From positions 1 through 42,856 of the forward strand of contig JAHLLK010000051.1 in the NCBI GenBank assembly GCA_020444165.1: DNA of 42,856 nt, written 5' to 3'. Source of the stretch: Deltaproteobacteria bacterium. GTDB taxonomy: Bacteria > Desulfobacterota > Desulfarculia > Desulfarculales > Desulfarculaceae. Of the stretch, positions 1-9,466 are shown piece after piece (position 1 is the first letter of the stretch; each line of letters starts with the position of its first letter). Both the position numbers and the translations under genes were made by a program. The notes under the pieces were generated by a model that saw only the letters and a program-made list of their open reading frames with translations, was not told the DNA's origin and did not search any database.

Positions 1-82
1 CCCCACCCAAAAAACTTAGTGGCAAACCACTACGTGGTTTGCCAGGCGTGAGTAGCAGCGTGGCCCCCTTGCAGGCCAGGGA
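1..82. repeat. Direct repeat, copy 1, with internal palindrome
   Basis: This stretch recurs almost unchanged at 217-298, differing at only a few bases. It contains a perfect 10-bp inverted repeat, GGCAAACCAC at 21-30 and GTGGTTTGCC at 34-43, with a TAC loop. The CCCAAAAAACTTAGTGG beginning resembles the tail of the family-1 G-rich palindromes seen elsewhere in the window. No gene is evident here. Confidence 0.85.
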
Positions 83-120
83 TGGCCTGCCAAATCGTGA
101 GCCCTTTGGGCGAGCGATTT
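71..120 (-). repeat. Partial family-2 hairpin chain
   Basis: Two adjacent stems are visible: GCAGGCCA/TGGCCTGC (71-78 with 83-90, loop GGGA) and AAATCG/CGATTT (92-97 with 115-120). Read on the minus strand, the order and the CCATCCCTGG loop match the corresponding stems of the copies at 16930, 29843 and 40105, but the paired bases differ in a compensatory way. Confidence 0.6.
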
Positions 121-216
121 GCAAGGCCGGGAACCAAACTTGTTTGGGCCCGGCCGCGCCTGGGCCGGCCAGGGAAGGCCGGACCAGGCTCTGGAAATAA
201 ATACGCCCCCCGGACC

Positions 217-298
217 CCCCACCCAAAAAACTTAGTGGCAAACCACTACGTGGTTTGCCAGGCGTGAGTAGTAGCGGGGCCCCCTTGCGGCCCAGGGA
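217..298. repeat. Direct repeat, copy 2, with internal palindrome
   Basis: Second copy of the 82-bp repeat at 1-82. The same 10-bp inverted repeat lies at 237-246 and 250-259. Just downstream (about 303-335) is another palindrome, ACCCCAAACAAGC pairing with GCTTGGGGT. Confidence 0.85.
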
Positions 299-881
299 AA
301 CCACCCCAAACAAGCTGATAGCCTGCTTGGGGTGCCCCGGTGATAGCCCGCCGGGGCTCTCTCGTCGCTCGCCCCGGGGTGCGGAGCCTTGGCTTCGGCT
401 GGGCGCGGGTGGAGGGTGCCAGCGTGGGGGCCAGGCCGGGTTGGCGGGCCCGGGAAGACCAAGAAGGTGGGGAAGGAAAAAATTGTCGCGGACAAGGCAA
501 GCTTGCGACTGCGGCGCAAACGCCGGGGCGGTGGCGCACCGGGCGCGGCGAAGAGCCATGGTCTGAGAGCTGGGGGAGCCGCGGCGCCGGGCAGGCCGGG
601 GGAAGGGTCTGCGGGCCTCCAAGGCGGAGGGCACACGCCGGGAAGCCTTTCCGTTGGTTCTGACCCGGAATCGGCCGAGAACGCCGCCCTTCCGGCGGCG
701 CGAGATTCTATTCCTGCCCGGCTTTTCGCGGGGCGCAACAAAATGAGTCGCGCCAAGCAAGGCCCGGGAGCACCCCCGGCCCCATTTACCCAACCAACGA
801 GGGCCTGCCGTCCCACCCTCGGGCCCGGGTCAACTCTTTCCCCGGCCCGGCACCGCGCCCTCCACTACAACCGGCTGATCC
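299..881. other. Gene-free GC-rich intergenic stretch
   Basis: Open frames here are long only because of GC content. Their translations are rich in Pro, Ala, Arg and Gly, show no recognisable domain, and lack convincing ribosome binding sites. Apart from the palindrome near 303-335, nothing further could be supported. Confidence 0.5.
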
Positions 882-1580
882 CTACGCGGCCAGGATCAGG
901 GTGCGGCCGTCCTGGATGATGCGGCCGGCCTCCTTGAGGGCCTTCATGGCCCGGGTGATGGACACCCGGTGGGCCCCCACCAAAAAGGCCAGCTCCTCGT
1001 GAGTGAAGGGCATGGCCAGGGCCAGGCCCCGCTTGGTGGCCTGGCCGTGCTCCTTGGCCACGGTGCAGAGCACCTGGTAGAGGCGTTCCTCCAGGGTGGT
1101 ATGGGACATGCTGCCCACCCGGCTGGTGAGGGACTCGATGCGCTGGGAGAGGTTCCTGATGACCATGAGCCCGATGTTGGGGTGGGCCAGCACCAGGCTC
1201 TCAAAGCCCTGGCGGGTGAAGCCGCAGATGATGGTGTCTTGCAGGCAGGAGGCGGTGACCGGGAACTCCGTGCCGGGTTCCTCGTTCAGCATGTTCTCGC
1301 CCAGGGAGTCGCCGGGCCCGCGGATGTCCAGGGTGATCTCCGCCCCTTCCTCGGTCACCTTGGAGAGCTTCACTACCCCGCCCTTGATCAGGAACATCTG
1401 GTTGGCGGCGTCGCCCTGGTAGAAGATGACCTCGCCCTTGGCATAACGGCGACGCATGGCCTGGCCGGCCAAGGCTCGCGCCTCCTCGGGCTGCAAACTT
1501 TGGAACATCCAAAGGTTGCCCACGCATACCGGGGAAAGCTCGATGTCGTCGCCGGCCAGCTCCTGGCAGATGCACTTCAT
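882..1580 (-). CDS. Crp/Fnr family transcriptional regulator
   Basis: A 232-residue cyclic-nucleotide-binding-fold regulator. Residues about 25-140 form the effector beta-barrel (the KGEVIFYQGD and GPGDSLGEN segments). A long dimerisation helix follows, then a winged helix-turn-helix around 175-220 (FTHEELAFLVGAHRVSITRA). Cys3, Cys5 and Cys18 near the N-terminus resemble the Cys-rich N-terminus of Fnr-type sensors, so oxygen, redox or NO sensing is possible, but the spacing is not classical Fnr and cofactor binding is inferred. The ATG has a GGAG site upstream (ggagatccccATG), and a TATACT -10-like hexamer lies at 1613-1618 without a clear -35. Its targets are not shown by the sequence; the sulfur-reductase operon in this window is one candidate. 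Confidence 0.9.
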   Translation of the reverse strand: MKCICQELAGDDIELSPVCVGNLWMFQSLQPEEARALAGQAMRRRYAKGEVIFYQGDAANQMFLIKGGVVKLSKVTEEGAEITLDIRGPGDSLGENMLNEEPGTEFPVTASCLQDTIICGFTRQGFESLVLAHPNIGLMVIRNLSQRIESLTSRVGSMSHTTLEERLYQVLCTVAKEHGQATKRGLALAMPFTHEELAFLVGAHRVSITRAMKALKEAGRIIQDGRTLILAA

Positions 1581-1838
1581 GGGGATCTCCGGGAAAAGGT
1601 TTTGTGGCTTTCAGTATAGTGGGAGCGGCCCCGGCCGGATAGGGAGAGTGGGCAGCGCCCGGTCGGTTTTTTGGGGCTCTCCGGCGGAGGAGCGCAGCCT
1701 GGCCCGGGGGGCGCGCTTCCTCCTTCCCAACTCGGAGCCTGTCGTATTGGCGGCCACATGGTGGTTTTTTGACCATTACCCATGGGGGGAGGCAGTTCTT
1801 GAGGGGAGTTGGTCTTGGCCCAAGCTAAATAAAAACAC

Positions 1839-1955
1839 CAAGTTTTTTTGGGGGAGGGGGGTGTGGGGGGAAACCGTGGGGTCCCCGAAAAAGCGTAGCT
1901 TTTTGGGGGTGCAGCCACCTTTTTGTTCACAAAAAGGGGGTCCCCCCCACATTTC
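1839..1955 (+). repeat. Family-1 G-rich nested palindrome (long form)
   Basis: The G-rich arm at 1851-1870 (three runs of five or six G) pairs through GTGGGGGG (1863-1870) with CCCCCCAC (to 1950). Two further hairpins sit inside: CCCC-AAAAAGC/GCTTTTT-GGGG (1883-1908, loop GTA) and CCTTTTT/AAAAAGG (1918-1937). The result would be a three-way junction. The C-rich side faces the stop codon of the flavoprotein gene at 1964, as in the other copies. Confidence 0.8.
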
Positions 1956-1963
1956 TCACCCTC

Positions 1964-2617
1964 CTACATGGTCAATTGGGCGGCCAGGCGGTTTTTGATG
2001 GTGCGGCCCAGTTCGGTGGCCTGGTTCCACAGGGCGCTTTGGTCTTCCACCTGGCAGAACTTGTCCGGGGTGACCTTCACTTCCGGGCCGAAGACCCAGG
2101 GCAGGGCGGACATGGGGCAGGTCTCCCCATAGCCGCAGACCAGGCATTCGGGGTTGCCCACGGCTTGCAGCTCGCCCAGCACTTCCATGCCCTCCAGGGT
2201 GAGGGCGTGGCTGATCTGGCCGGCGGCGGCTTCCAGGCCCGGCGCGCCGCGGCCGATGCCGGTGGCCACGGTTACCGCCAGTTTGCCGCGGTTCAGCCCA
2301 TTCTGGTGGCGGAGCGAAAACAGGCGCTCCAAAAAGGCCTTGGTGAAGCCGTCCACCCCGCCGTAGGGGCTGTAGCCACCCACCACCACCGCCCCGGCCT
2401 GGCGGATTTTCTGGGCCAGGGCCGGAAAATCGTCCGCCACCTTGCAAACGTTGTCCGCCTTGCAGCCCAGGCAGGCGAGGCAGGGCTTCACGTTCAAGCG
2501 GGAAAGTTTGACAAACTCACTGGGCAGCTCGCTGGCTTCCAGCACCTTCTGCACCAGGCGGTCGGTGTTGGAGTTTTTTATGGGGCTGCCGGAAAGGCCG
2601 ATGATCTGAGGTTGCAT
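1964..2617 (-). CDS. Iron-sulfur flavoprotein / NADPH-dependent FMN reductase-like protein
   Basis: The N-terminal IIGLSGSPIKNSNTD segment is the phosphate-binding loop of flavodoxin-fold FMN proteins. It is followed at about residues 48-61 by CLACLGCKADNVC, the compact cysteine motif of archaeal and bacterial iron-sulfur flavoproteins that binds a 4Fe-4S cluster near FMN. The family mediates low-potential electron transfer or detoxifies O2/H2O2 in anaerobes. A second segment (CLVCGYGETC) adds three Cys. The ATG at 2617 is preferred over the longer frame to 2692 because AAGGAG lies 9 nt upstream and homology begins there. A divergent gene starts at 2828, so the 210 bp between may hold both promoters. 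The physiological partner is unknown. Confidence 0.85.
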   Translation of the reverse strand: MQPQIIGLSGSPIKNSNTDRLVQKVLEASELPSEFVKLSRLNVKPCLACLGCKADNVCKVADDFPALAQKIRQAGAVVVGGYSPYGGVDGFTKAFLERLFSLRHQNGLNRGKLAVTVATGIGRGAPGLEAAAGQISHALTLEGMEVLGELQAVGNPECLVCGYGETCPMSALPWVFGPEVKVTPDKFCQVEDQSALWNQATELGRTIKNRLAAQLTM

Positions 2618-2827
2618 GGTCAGGGCTCCTTTTGGGGTTTTCGCTTGTTCTGCCCGAGGGTCCTGCGGGCATAATGCGGATAACGAGTGCATTTCCCCCC
2701 CCCGTGGTTTTTAACCAGATTGCCCTGCTCCGGCGGGCGGGGCTGTAGCGATGGCTACAAACGAGGTCGGGATTGCGATTTAAGCTGACTATGAGCACAA
2801 ATTCAATCCTGGCTGAGAGGAGTGATC

Positions 2828-3181
2828 ATGAGCGAAAAGCAGGAAAGTCCCGGTCTGGCCGTGGTTTGGAGTTCGGGTGAGCGCGAGGTGGCCTTGAACC
2901 TGGTGTACATGTACACCGAAAATTCCCGGCTCCGGGGCTGGTGGGACCGGGTCCGGCTCATCGTCTGGGGGCCCTCGGCCAAGCTGCTGTCCCATGACCT
3001 GGAACTGCAGGACCGCCTGGAGGGGCTGACCAAGGCCGGGGTGGAGCTGCTGGCCTGCAAGGCCTGCGCGGACAACTACGGCGTGGCGGACAACCTGGCC
3101 GGTTTGGGCATCGAGGTGATCTACATGGGCCAGCCTTTCACCGAGATGCTCAAGGAAGGCTGGACCACCATCACCTTCTGA
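2828..3181 (+). CDS. DsrE-family protein
   Basis: A 117-residue soluble protein of the DsrE/DsrF-like fold. GLAVVWSSGEREVALNLVYMY at the start, the central VRLIVWGPSAKLL strand and the C-terminal IEVIYMGQPFTEML are typical of the small DsrE-like proteins common in sulfate and sulfur reducers. Family members bind or shuttle sulfane sulfur through Cys. Cys57 and Cys60 (numbering from 2828) in LLACKACADNYGV are the candidates. An in-frame GTG exists 6 nt upstream, but the ATG at 2828 has AGGAG six bases away and is chosen. It lies alone between the divergent flavoprotein and a 338-bp gap before the efflux genes. A role in sulfur trafficking is inferred. Confidence 0.8.
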   Translation: MSEKQESPGLAVVWSSGEREVALNLVYMYTENSRLRGWWDRVRLIVWGPSAKLLSHDLELQDRLEGLTKAGVELLACKACADNYGVADNLAGLGIEVIYMGQPFTEMLKEGWTTITF

Positions 3182-3519
3182 GGGCGGGGGCCAAGGGGCC
3201 CGTGGCCATAGCACGTTTTGGGAAGGGCCAAGGGTGGTGGCGGGGGCTACGGCGTGGCTGGGCAGGGCCGGCCCGAGGTGCGCGGCACCCCTGCCCCGGA
3301 TGCACCGGCCCCTGCGCGGGCCTTTCCGCCGTGAAGGTGGCGGAGAGGCCCGCGGCTATGTTACATAGATATCCTGATTCACGCCTGCTGAGTCACCTGT
3401 CCTCCGTCTCTGCCCCGGCCGGGGTGGCGTCCGGCGCGCGCGATAAATTGATGTAACCTGGGCGAGGCTCCCACCGACTAGGAGCGCAGGAACCGGCGCC
3501 TGCCCCTGGGCGGCGTCCC
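3182..3519. other. Intergenic region before the efflux operon
   Basis: No convincing gene. A possible 84-residue frame (3202-3456) has no recognisable features. The AT-rich patch at 3358-3380 may belong to the promoter of the downstream efflux genes, but no hexamer pair stands out. Confidence 0.4.
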
Positions 3520-4674
3520 GTGGGGGTCCAGATCAGTGCGAGCCGGGCAAGCCGCCCCGGGGGAGAGCCGTCGTTGGGCGAGAACACCGCAGAGAAGCAA
3601 CCTCCGAATCGCGGAGCGCGCCGAAAAACCGTCTTCGGCCGGGTTCTGGGGGCAAGCTTGCTCCTGAGCCTGGGTCTGGTCGTGGTTTTGACCGGGGGGG
3701 CCGCCGGGCTCCCGGGAGCGGGGCCGGCCTGGGCCGCCGCCGAGCCCGGCCAAATCATCGCCCAGCCCTCCCGCCACGAGGTGGTCATCACCGGCTTCAC
3801 CCGGCCCCGGGCGGTGCTCACCGTGGTGAGCGAGGTGGCCGGCCGTTGCCAGAAGGTTTTGGCCGACGTGGGGCAGGCCATCGGGCCGGACGGGGTGTTC
3901 GCCCGCCTGGACGGCACCTTCACCCGCCTGGAGCTGAAGGCCAGCCGGGTGGAGGAAGGGCGCCTGGCCAGCCAGGTGGCCTATCTGCAAAAGGAAGTGG
4001 ACCGTCACGCCAGCCTGGTGCGCTCCAAGAGCGCTCCCCAATCCAGCCTGGACAAGCTCACGGACCAGCTCACCCAGGCCCGCCTGGGCCTGGAAGCGCA
4101 AAAGACCCAGAGCGAGATCCTGGCCGAGCGCCTGGCCCGCTTCACCATCACCGCCCCGGCCGGCTGGCTGGTCACCCAGCGCCAAGTGGAGCCGGGCCAA
4201 TGGGTGGGCCAAGGCAAAGCCCTGGCCCAGGTGGGCGACTTCGCCACCCTTTACGTGCCGCTGGCCCTGAATCAGGAGGAGTACCAGGCCTTCCGCCACC
4301 GGTTGGACCAGGGCCACGGTCAGGTGCCCCTTACCCTGCCCGAGCGCGGGGCCACGGCCCCGGCCGGCCTGGCCCGGGTGGCCCCGGATTTCGACCCCAC
4401 CACCAGGAAAATCAACCTGGACCTGGCCCTGAGCGAGGCGCCGGGCGGCAACCGGGGCGGCATCCGGGCCGAGCTGCGTCTGGAGCTGGCCGACCCCACC
4501 GGCGCGGTGCTGGTGCCGGAGAAAGCCCTGGTGCGGCGTTACCAGGAGTCCTGGCTCACCCACCCGGACGGCAAACAGGTGCGGGTGATGGTGCTGGGCC
4601 CCGGCCCCGGGGGGCTCACGCGGGTGCAGGCCCCGGGCCTGGCTCCGGGTCAACCTTTCCTGGTCCAGCCCTGA
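3520..4674 (+). CDS. RND efflux periplasmic adaptor (HlyD/MFP family)
   Basis: A membrane-fusion protein linking an inner-membrane RND pump to an outer-membrane channel. The N-terminus has a hydrophobic signal/anchor (about residues 40-62). A first lipoyl/barrel half follows (VLTVVSEVAGRCQKVLADVGQAI), then an alpha-hairpin at about 140-200 (LASQVAYLQKEVDRH...LDKLTDQLTQARLGLEAQ). The second lipoyl half (FTITAPAGWLVTQRQVEPG), beta-barrel and membrane-proximal domains follow. GTG at 3520 is the first start after an in-frame TAA at 3454; no strong ribosome binding site is visible, so the start is uncertain. The pump gene begins 9 nt after the stop, so the two form one transcription unit. No TolC-like gene is in the window. 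Confidence 0.88.
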   Translation: MGVQISASRASRPGGEPSLGENTAEKQPPNRGARRKTVFGRVLGASLLLSLGLVVVLTGGAAGLPGAGPAWAAAEPGQIIAQPSRHEVVITGFTRPRAVLTVVSEVAGRCQKVLADVGQAIGPDGVFARLDGTFTRLELKASRVEEGRLASQVAYLQKEVDRHASLVRSKSAPQSSLDKLTDQLTQARLGLEAQKTQSEILAERLARFTITAPAGWLVTQRQVEPGQWVGQGKALAQVGDFATLYVPLALNQEEYQAFRHRLDQGHGQVPLTLPERGATAPAGLARVAPDFDPTTRKINLDLALSEAPGGNRGGIRAELRLELADPTGAVLVPEKALVRRYQESWLTHPDGKQVRVMVLGPGPGGLTRVQAPGLAPGQPFLVQP

Positions 4675-4683
4675 GGTCCGGCC

Positions 4684-7600
4684 ATGCAGCCCCTGGTCCG
4701 CTTCACCCTCCGCCACCACGTCCTGTTCAACCTGATCTTTGTCCTGGCCATGGTGGTGGGGGCCTTCAGCCTCTTCACCCTGCCGGTGGAGCGCTACCCC
4801 AACGTGGAGATGGGGGAGCTGGACATCCGCACCTTCTACCCCGGGGCCTCGCCCGAGGAGGTGGAGGCCCTGGTCACCACCAAGATCGAGGAGGCCCTGG
4901 AGGATCTGGAGGACGTGGAGTACATCCGCAGCTCCAGCTACCGCCAGCGGTCCAGCGTGTTCATCAAGTTCGTGGACGACTCGGACTACCAGAAGGGTTA
5001 CGACGAGGCCCGCTTCAAGGTGCTCTCCATGTTGAGCGACCTGCCGGCCGAGGTGGACCCCCCGGTGTTCAACGCCATCGAGGTCAACGACTGGCTGCCC
5101 GTGGTCAGCGTGAACCTGTTGGGCCGGCGCTCCAACCAGGCCTTGACCCTCATCGCCAAGGACCTGAAGCTCAGCCTGGGGCGGCTGGCCGGGGTCAAGG
5201 AGGTGAAGCTCCGGGGCGAGCAGACCGAGGAGTTCCACGTGCTGGTGGACCCGGCCCGTATGGCCGCCCAGGGGGTCACCTTTGACCAGGTGGCCCGAGC
5301 CATCTCCGCCACCGGAGTGGCCTACCCCGCCGGCGACATCACCACCGCCGGCGGCGAGCTGGCCCTGAAGGCGGACCAGCGCTTCCGTTCCCGGGCCCAG
5401 GTGCTGGCCACCATCGTGAAGACCGGGCCCACCGGCTCCCAGGTGCGCCTGGCCGACGTGGCCACCGCCGCCCGCCTGGACTACCGCGACCCGGTGATCC
5501 TGGCCAGCGTGGACGGCGAGGACTGCGTAACCCTGCAGATCATCAAGACCCCCCAGGGCAACGCCTTGACCATCCTGGAGGAGGTGCGCCGCACCCTGGC
5601 CGGCTTCACCCCCATCCTGGAGCGGGAGGGGGTGCGCGCGGTGCTCACCCGGGACACCACGGTGCGCATCGGCGAGGCCATGCAGACCTTGGGCTGGAAC
5701 CTTCTCTTGGGTGTGGCCCTGGTGTGCCTGCTCCTGGCCTATTACCTGGGGCTGCGCACCGCGCTGATCACCACGGTGGGCATTCCCTTCTCGTTTTTGT
5801 TCACCATGGCCATCATGCGCTTCACCGGCAACTCCCTGAACGAGATAACCCTGTTTTCCTTTGTGCTGGTCAGCGGCATCATCGTGGACGACGCCATCGT
5901 GGTGGCCGAGAACATCCACCGCCACCGCCAGGCCGGCCATGAGCTGCTCCCGGCCATCGTGGAGGGCGTGGCCGAGGTGTTCTGGCCGGTGACCGCGGCC
6001 ACCGCCACCACCATGGCCGCCTTTTTGCCCATGCTGATCATGACCGGCTCCACCGGCGAGTTCTTCGCCCTGATCCCCAAGGCGGTGACCTTCGCCCTGT
6101 TGGCCAGCCTGTTCGAGTGCTTTTTTATCCTGCCCCTGCACTTCAAGGACTGGGCCCCGGGCGTGCCGCCGCCGGAGCCGCCGGGCGAGGGCCGGGGCAT
6201 GGGCCCCATCTGGCGGGCGGCCCGCTGGTTCCTCACCCGGGCCCTGAACCACCGCTGGCTCAGCCTGGGTATCGCGGCCACGGTCTTTTTGGCCGCGGTG
6301 GCGGTGGGGTTGGTTTCGGCCGCGGGCCTGGCCCCCCTGATCCGGGTGAAGTTCTTCCCGGACGACTACAACCTCTATTACGTGGAGGTGGAAGCCCCCC
6401 AGGGCACGCCCATCGAGGGCGCCCACGAGATCATGAAGGAGCTGTCGCGGGCGCTGTTGGCCCAGGGCCCGGGCATGACCGAGTCGGCCGCGGCCTTTGC
6501 CGGCTTTGTCATCAGCCCGGACTACGCCCCCATCTTCGGGCCCAACCTGGGCAACGTGGCCGTGACCCTGCCCCCCAAGGAGGACCGCCACCTGGCCGAC
6601 TTTCCGGAGAACGACCCCCTGGCCCACTTGGCCTGGGTGGAGAAGCAGTTGGAGCCCTTCCGCCAGCGGGGGCTAAGGCTCAACGTGCGGGCCGAAAAGG
6701 ACGGCCCCCCCACGGGCAAGGACCTGTCCATCCGGGTGGTGGGCACCAACCCGGCCGCGGTGGAGGGCCTGGCCGCGGAGGTGCAGCGGTATCTGGCCTC
6801 GGACCCCGCGCTGTCCCGCGAGGTGGTGCAGGTGGCCGATGACCGGGGCCAGAACGAGCGGGTCTTCAGCTTCCAGGTGGCTGACGACCGGGCGGCCGAG
6901 TATGGCCTGACCCCCCGCGAGGTCATCACCCTGGCCGCCACGGCCCTGAACGGCCGCTACGTGTCCAAGTACCGCCTGGAGGACAAGGAGATCGACCTGA
7001 AGCTGAAGCTGGACCCCACCGCGGTGCCGGACCCGGCGGCGGCGCTGACCCTGCCCCTGGTGGAGCATCCGGCCGGGCCGGTGCGCCTGGGTGATCTGGC
7101 CGCGCCCCGGCTCAGCCTGGAGAACTCCCAGCTCAACCGCTACCAGGGCCAGCGCTCCCTGACCATCACCGGCAACCTGCGGCCCGGCTCCCCCCTCTCG
7201 GCCGCGGCGGTGGTCCGGCGGGTGGCCGAGCTGGCCGCCCGGGAGGGCCACCGCTTCCCCGGCGCGGTGCTCACCTTTGCCGGCGACTACGAGTCCACCT
7301 CCCGCTCCTTCACTTCCCTGCTCTACGCCTTTGCCATCGCCATCCTCATCATCTACCTGATCCTGGCGGCCCAGTTCTCCTCCTATGTGCAGCCGGCCAT
7401 CATCCTGGGGGCGGTGTGCTTCGCCTTGACCGGGGTGATCTTCGGCAAGCTGGTGACCCACTCCCTGTTCACGGTCACCAGTTTCGTGGCCACGGTGGGG
7501 GTGGCCGGGGTGGTGGTCAACGACGCCCTGGTGCTGATCGACTTTTTGAACCGCATGAAAGCCCGGGGGCTGACCCGCCGGGAAGCGGTGTACCAGGCGG

Positions 7601-7860
7601 TGCAGCTCCGGCTGCGGCCCATCCTGCTCACCACCGCCACCACCACCCTGGGGCTGTTGCCCATGGCCCTGGGGCTGCCCCGTTACTCCCTGGTGTGGGG
7701 CCCCATGGCCAGCACCTTTGTCACCGGGCTGTGCACGGCCACCGCGCTCACCGTGGTCCTGGTGCCGGTGATGTGGGAGATGCTGGAGGGTTGGCACGAG
7801 CGGAAGGACGCCAAGCGGGCGGCCAAGGCGGGAGGGGAGGAAAGCGGGGAGGCGGCCTGA
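4684..7860 (+). CDS. RND-family efflux pump, inner-membrane permease
   Basis: A 1058-residue AcrB/HAE1-like transporter of full family length. TM1 follows the start (RFTLRHHVLFNLIFVLAMVVG), then the first large periplasmic loop (ERYPNVEMGELDIRTFYPGAS). The TM2-6 block holds the proton-relay motif VSGIIVDDAIVV with Asp402 and Asp403. A second periplasmic half and the TM8-12 block follow (SFVATVGVAGVVVNDALVLIDFL). It exports small molecules or ions out of the periplasm or inner leaflet using proton-motive force. The substrate cannot be read from sequence. The charged C-terminus (ERKDAKRAAKAGG) is cytoplasmic. It is translated with the adaptor just upstream. Confidence 0.93.
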   Translation: MQPLVRFTLRHHVLFNLIFVLAMVVGAFSLFTLPVERYPNVEMGELDIRTFYPGASPEEVEALVTTKIEEALEDLEDVEYIRSSSYRQRSSVFIKFVDDSDYQKGYDEARFKVLSMLSDLPAEVDPPVFNAIEVNDWLPVVSVNLLGRRSNQALTLIAKDLKLSLGRLAGVKEVKLRGEQTEEFHVLVDPARMAAQGVTFDQVARAISATGVAYPAGDITTAGGELALKADQRFRSRAQVLATIVKTGPTGSQVRLADVATAARLDYRDPVILASVDGEDCVTLQIIKTPQGNALTILEEVRRTLAGFTPILEREGVRAVLTRDTTVRIGEAMQTLGWNLLLGVALVCLLLAYYLGLRTALITTVGIPFSFLFTMAIMRFTGNSLNEITLFSFVLVSGIIVDDAIVVAENIHRHRQAGHELLPAIVEGVAEVFWPVTAATATTMAAFLPMLIMTGSTGEFFALIPKAVTFALLASLFECFFILPLHFKDWAPGVPPPEPPGEGRGMGPIWRAARWFLTRALNHRWLSLGIAATVFLAAVAVGLVSAAGLAPLIRVKFFPDDYNLYYVEVEAPQGTPIEGAHEIMKELSRALLAQGPGMTESAAAFAGFVISPDYAPIFGPNLGNVAVTLPPKEDRHLADFPENDPLAHLAWVEKQLEPFRQRGLRLNVRAEKDGPPTGKDLSIRVVGTNPAAVEGLAAEVQRYLASDPALSREVVQVADDRGQNERVFSFQVADDRAAEYGLTPREVITLAATALNGRYVSKYRLEDKEIDLKLKLDPTAVPDPAAALTLPLVEHPAGPVRLGDLAAPRLSLENSQLNRYQGQRSLTITGNLRPGSPLSAAAVVRRVAELAAREGHRFPGAVLTFAGDYESTSRSFTSLLYAFAIAILIIYLILAAQFSSYVQPAIILGAVCFALTGVIFGKLVTHSLFTVTSFVATVGVAGVVVNDALVLIDFLNRMKARGLTRREAVYQAVQLRLRPILLTTATTTLGLLPMALGLPRYSLVWGPMASTFVTGLCTATALTVVLVPVMWEMLEGWHERKDAKRAAKAGGEESGEAA

Positions 7861-8101
7861 GTTTTTCGGCCCGCCGCCCGGTCCCCCCTTGTAGCGTCTT
7901 TCCCCGCTCCTCCCCGCCCCCGCGCCGTCCCGGCCCGGGGGCGCAAATTTCTCCCCTTTCCCCACCTCGGAAATAGTAAGAATGGTGGAGCGGCCAACCC
8001 TGAGGAACAGGGTTCCGGCCTCGGGTGGCCCCGCGTGCGCCGGCCCTAATCCGTTACGATTGCGGCATCTTGGCTGTAACCCCTGCCCCACGGATTGCGC
8101 T

Positions 8102-9385
8102 ATGTGGTTGAATCGCTATGTCGAGTGGTTGATCCCCGAGCACCTCACCCACGACCTGGACGAGTACCGCCGGGCCCGCCAGTTGGTGATCATCACCCAG
8201 ATCGCTCCCCTGTTCTTCATCTACAACATCATCAAGTGGGCCGAGATCGGGGCGCCCTTCCTGGCCTGGAGCATGGCCGTGGTGGCGGTGATCATCACCA
8301 GCCTGCCCCTGACGCTCCGCTGGTTCGGCAGCCTGAACGTGTTCGGCAACCTGGCCTTCGCCACCATGGCCTGGCACTTCACGGTGCTGCCGGCCCTGAC
8401 CGGCGGCATAGACTCCTCGGCCCTGATGTGGAACCTGGCCATGCCGGTGTTCGCTTCGGCCTTTCTGGGGCTTAAGAGCGGGGTGGTCTGGACCCTGGTC
8501 ATGGTGGCCGAGGTGGTGACCTTCCAGGTGCTGAAATCCCAGGGAGTGGCGCTGCCCCTGGTGAGCATGACCCCGGACCAGGCGGCCAAGGCCCAGTTGG
8601 CCAACGTGCTGGGGCCGCTGTTGGTCCTGGGCATCACCATGTACTTCAACGGCCGGGGCATCCAGCTGGCCCTGGACCGGCAGCGGGAGGCCTTTGCGTC
8701 CCGGGAGGACGAGGCCCGGCAGCGGGCGGCGGCGGCGGCCCGGGAGGCGGCCAACGCGGCGCGGCTCTCGGAGCTGTTCAACCAGGTGGCCGAGGACATC
8801 GCGGAGCTGGTGAACCGCGAGCTGGCCGGCATCTCCGGAGTGGCCCGGGGCAACGCGGCCTCGGCCGGCCAGGCCGACCAGCTCATGGGCCGGGCCGGGG
8901 AGGTGGCCCAGGAGGCGGGCCGGGCCATGGACCGCCTGCAAACGGCCATGGAGGAGATCGCCGGAGCCAGCTCCCGCACCCGGGACATGGTCAAGGGCAT
9001 CGATCAGGTGGCCTTTCAGACCAACCTCCTGGCCTTGAACGCGGCGGTGGAGGCGGCCCGGGCCGGAGAGTCCGGGGCCGGGTTCGCGGTAGTGGCCGGG
9101 GAGGTCAAGAGCCTGGCCGGGCGGGCGGCCGAAGCGGCCCGCACCACCGGCGGGCTCATCGGCGAAACCGTGAGCCGCACGGCCACCGGGGTGGGGCTGT
9201 TGGACCAGACCCGGCGCGCCTTCAGCCAGTTGGCCGGGGCGGTGGAGGAGGCCGGCCGCCTGGCGGCCCGCATCGACCAGGACTCCCAGGCCCAGGTCAC
9301 GGGGGTGGAGGAGGTGGCCCGGCGGCTCCAGGAACTGGACCGCCTGTTGCAGGACCACACGGCGAAGTTGCGCGCTGGGGACTGA
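8102..9385 (+). CDS. Methyl-accepting chemotaxis protein with integral-membrane sensor
   Basis: A 427-residue transducer. The N-terminal ~185 residues contain about six hydrophobic segments with very short loops (for example [18 protein letters not shown] and [13 protein letters not shown]) and no large periplasmic ligand domain, so sensing probably occurs within the membrane. A coiled-coil linker (about 190-225, Ala/Arg/Glu rich) leads to a short MCP signalling domain. The conserved hairpin tip is [20 protein letters not shown], which contacts CheA/CheW. ATG 8102 was chosen because transmembrane homology begins shortly after it; an upstream in-frame start at 7982 would add a 40-residue non-homologous leader. 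No strong ribosome binding site is visible. No che genes are nearby, so the signal output is unknown. Confidence 0.88.
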   Translation: MWLNRYVEWLIPEHLTHDLDEYRRARQLVIITQIAPLFFIYNIIKWAEIGAPFLAWSMAVVAVIITSLPLTLRWFGSLNVFGNLAFATMAWHFTVLPALTGGIDSSALMWNLAMPVFASAFLGLKSGVVWTLVMVAEVVTFQVLKSQGVALPLVSMTPDQAAKAQLANVLGPLLVLGITMYFNGRGIQLALDRQREAFASREDEARQRAAAAAREAANAARLSELFNQVAEDIAELVNRELAGISGVARGNAASAGQADQLMGRAGEVAQEAGRAMDRLQTAMEEIAGASSRTRDMVKGIDQVAFQTNLLALNAAVEAARAGESGAGFAVVAGEVKSLAGRAAEAARTTGGLIGETVSRTATGVGLLDQTRRAFSQLAGAVEEAGRLAARIDQDSQAQVTGVEEVARRLQELDRLLQDHTAKLRAGD

Positions 9386-9466
9386 GGGCGGGGGAAGTTG
9401 GTACCGCGGGGTCAGGTGGTCGGCGGGGAATAGGGGAAAGGGCGGAGGGTAAGCCGTGGCCCGGCC

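Noticed and set aside
1..298. Direct repeats as a CRISPR array
   Set aside because: Only two copies, 82 bp long with a 134-bp gap; no spacer pattern and no cas genes.
3179..3181. TGA at the end of the DsrE-like gene as a possible selenocysteine codon
   Set aside because: The family ends at this point and the sequence after it is low-complexity with no homologous continuation.
3478..6627. 1049-residue minus-strand open frame opposite the RND genes
   Set aside because: It is antisense to the well-supported adaptor and pump. The translation is Gly/Gln/His-rich with no domains, as expected from the complement of GC-rich codons.
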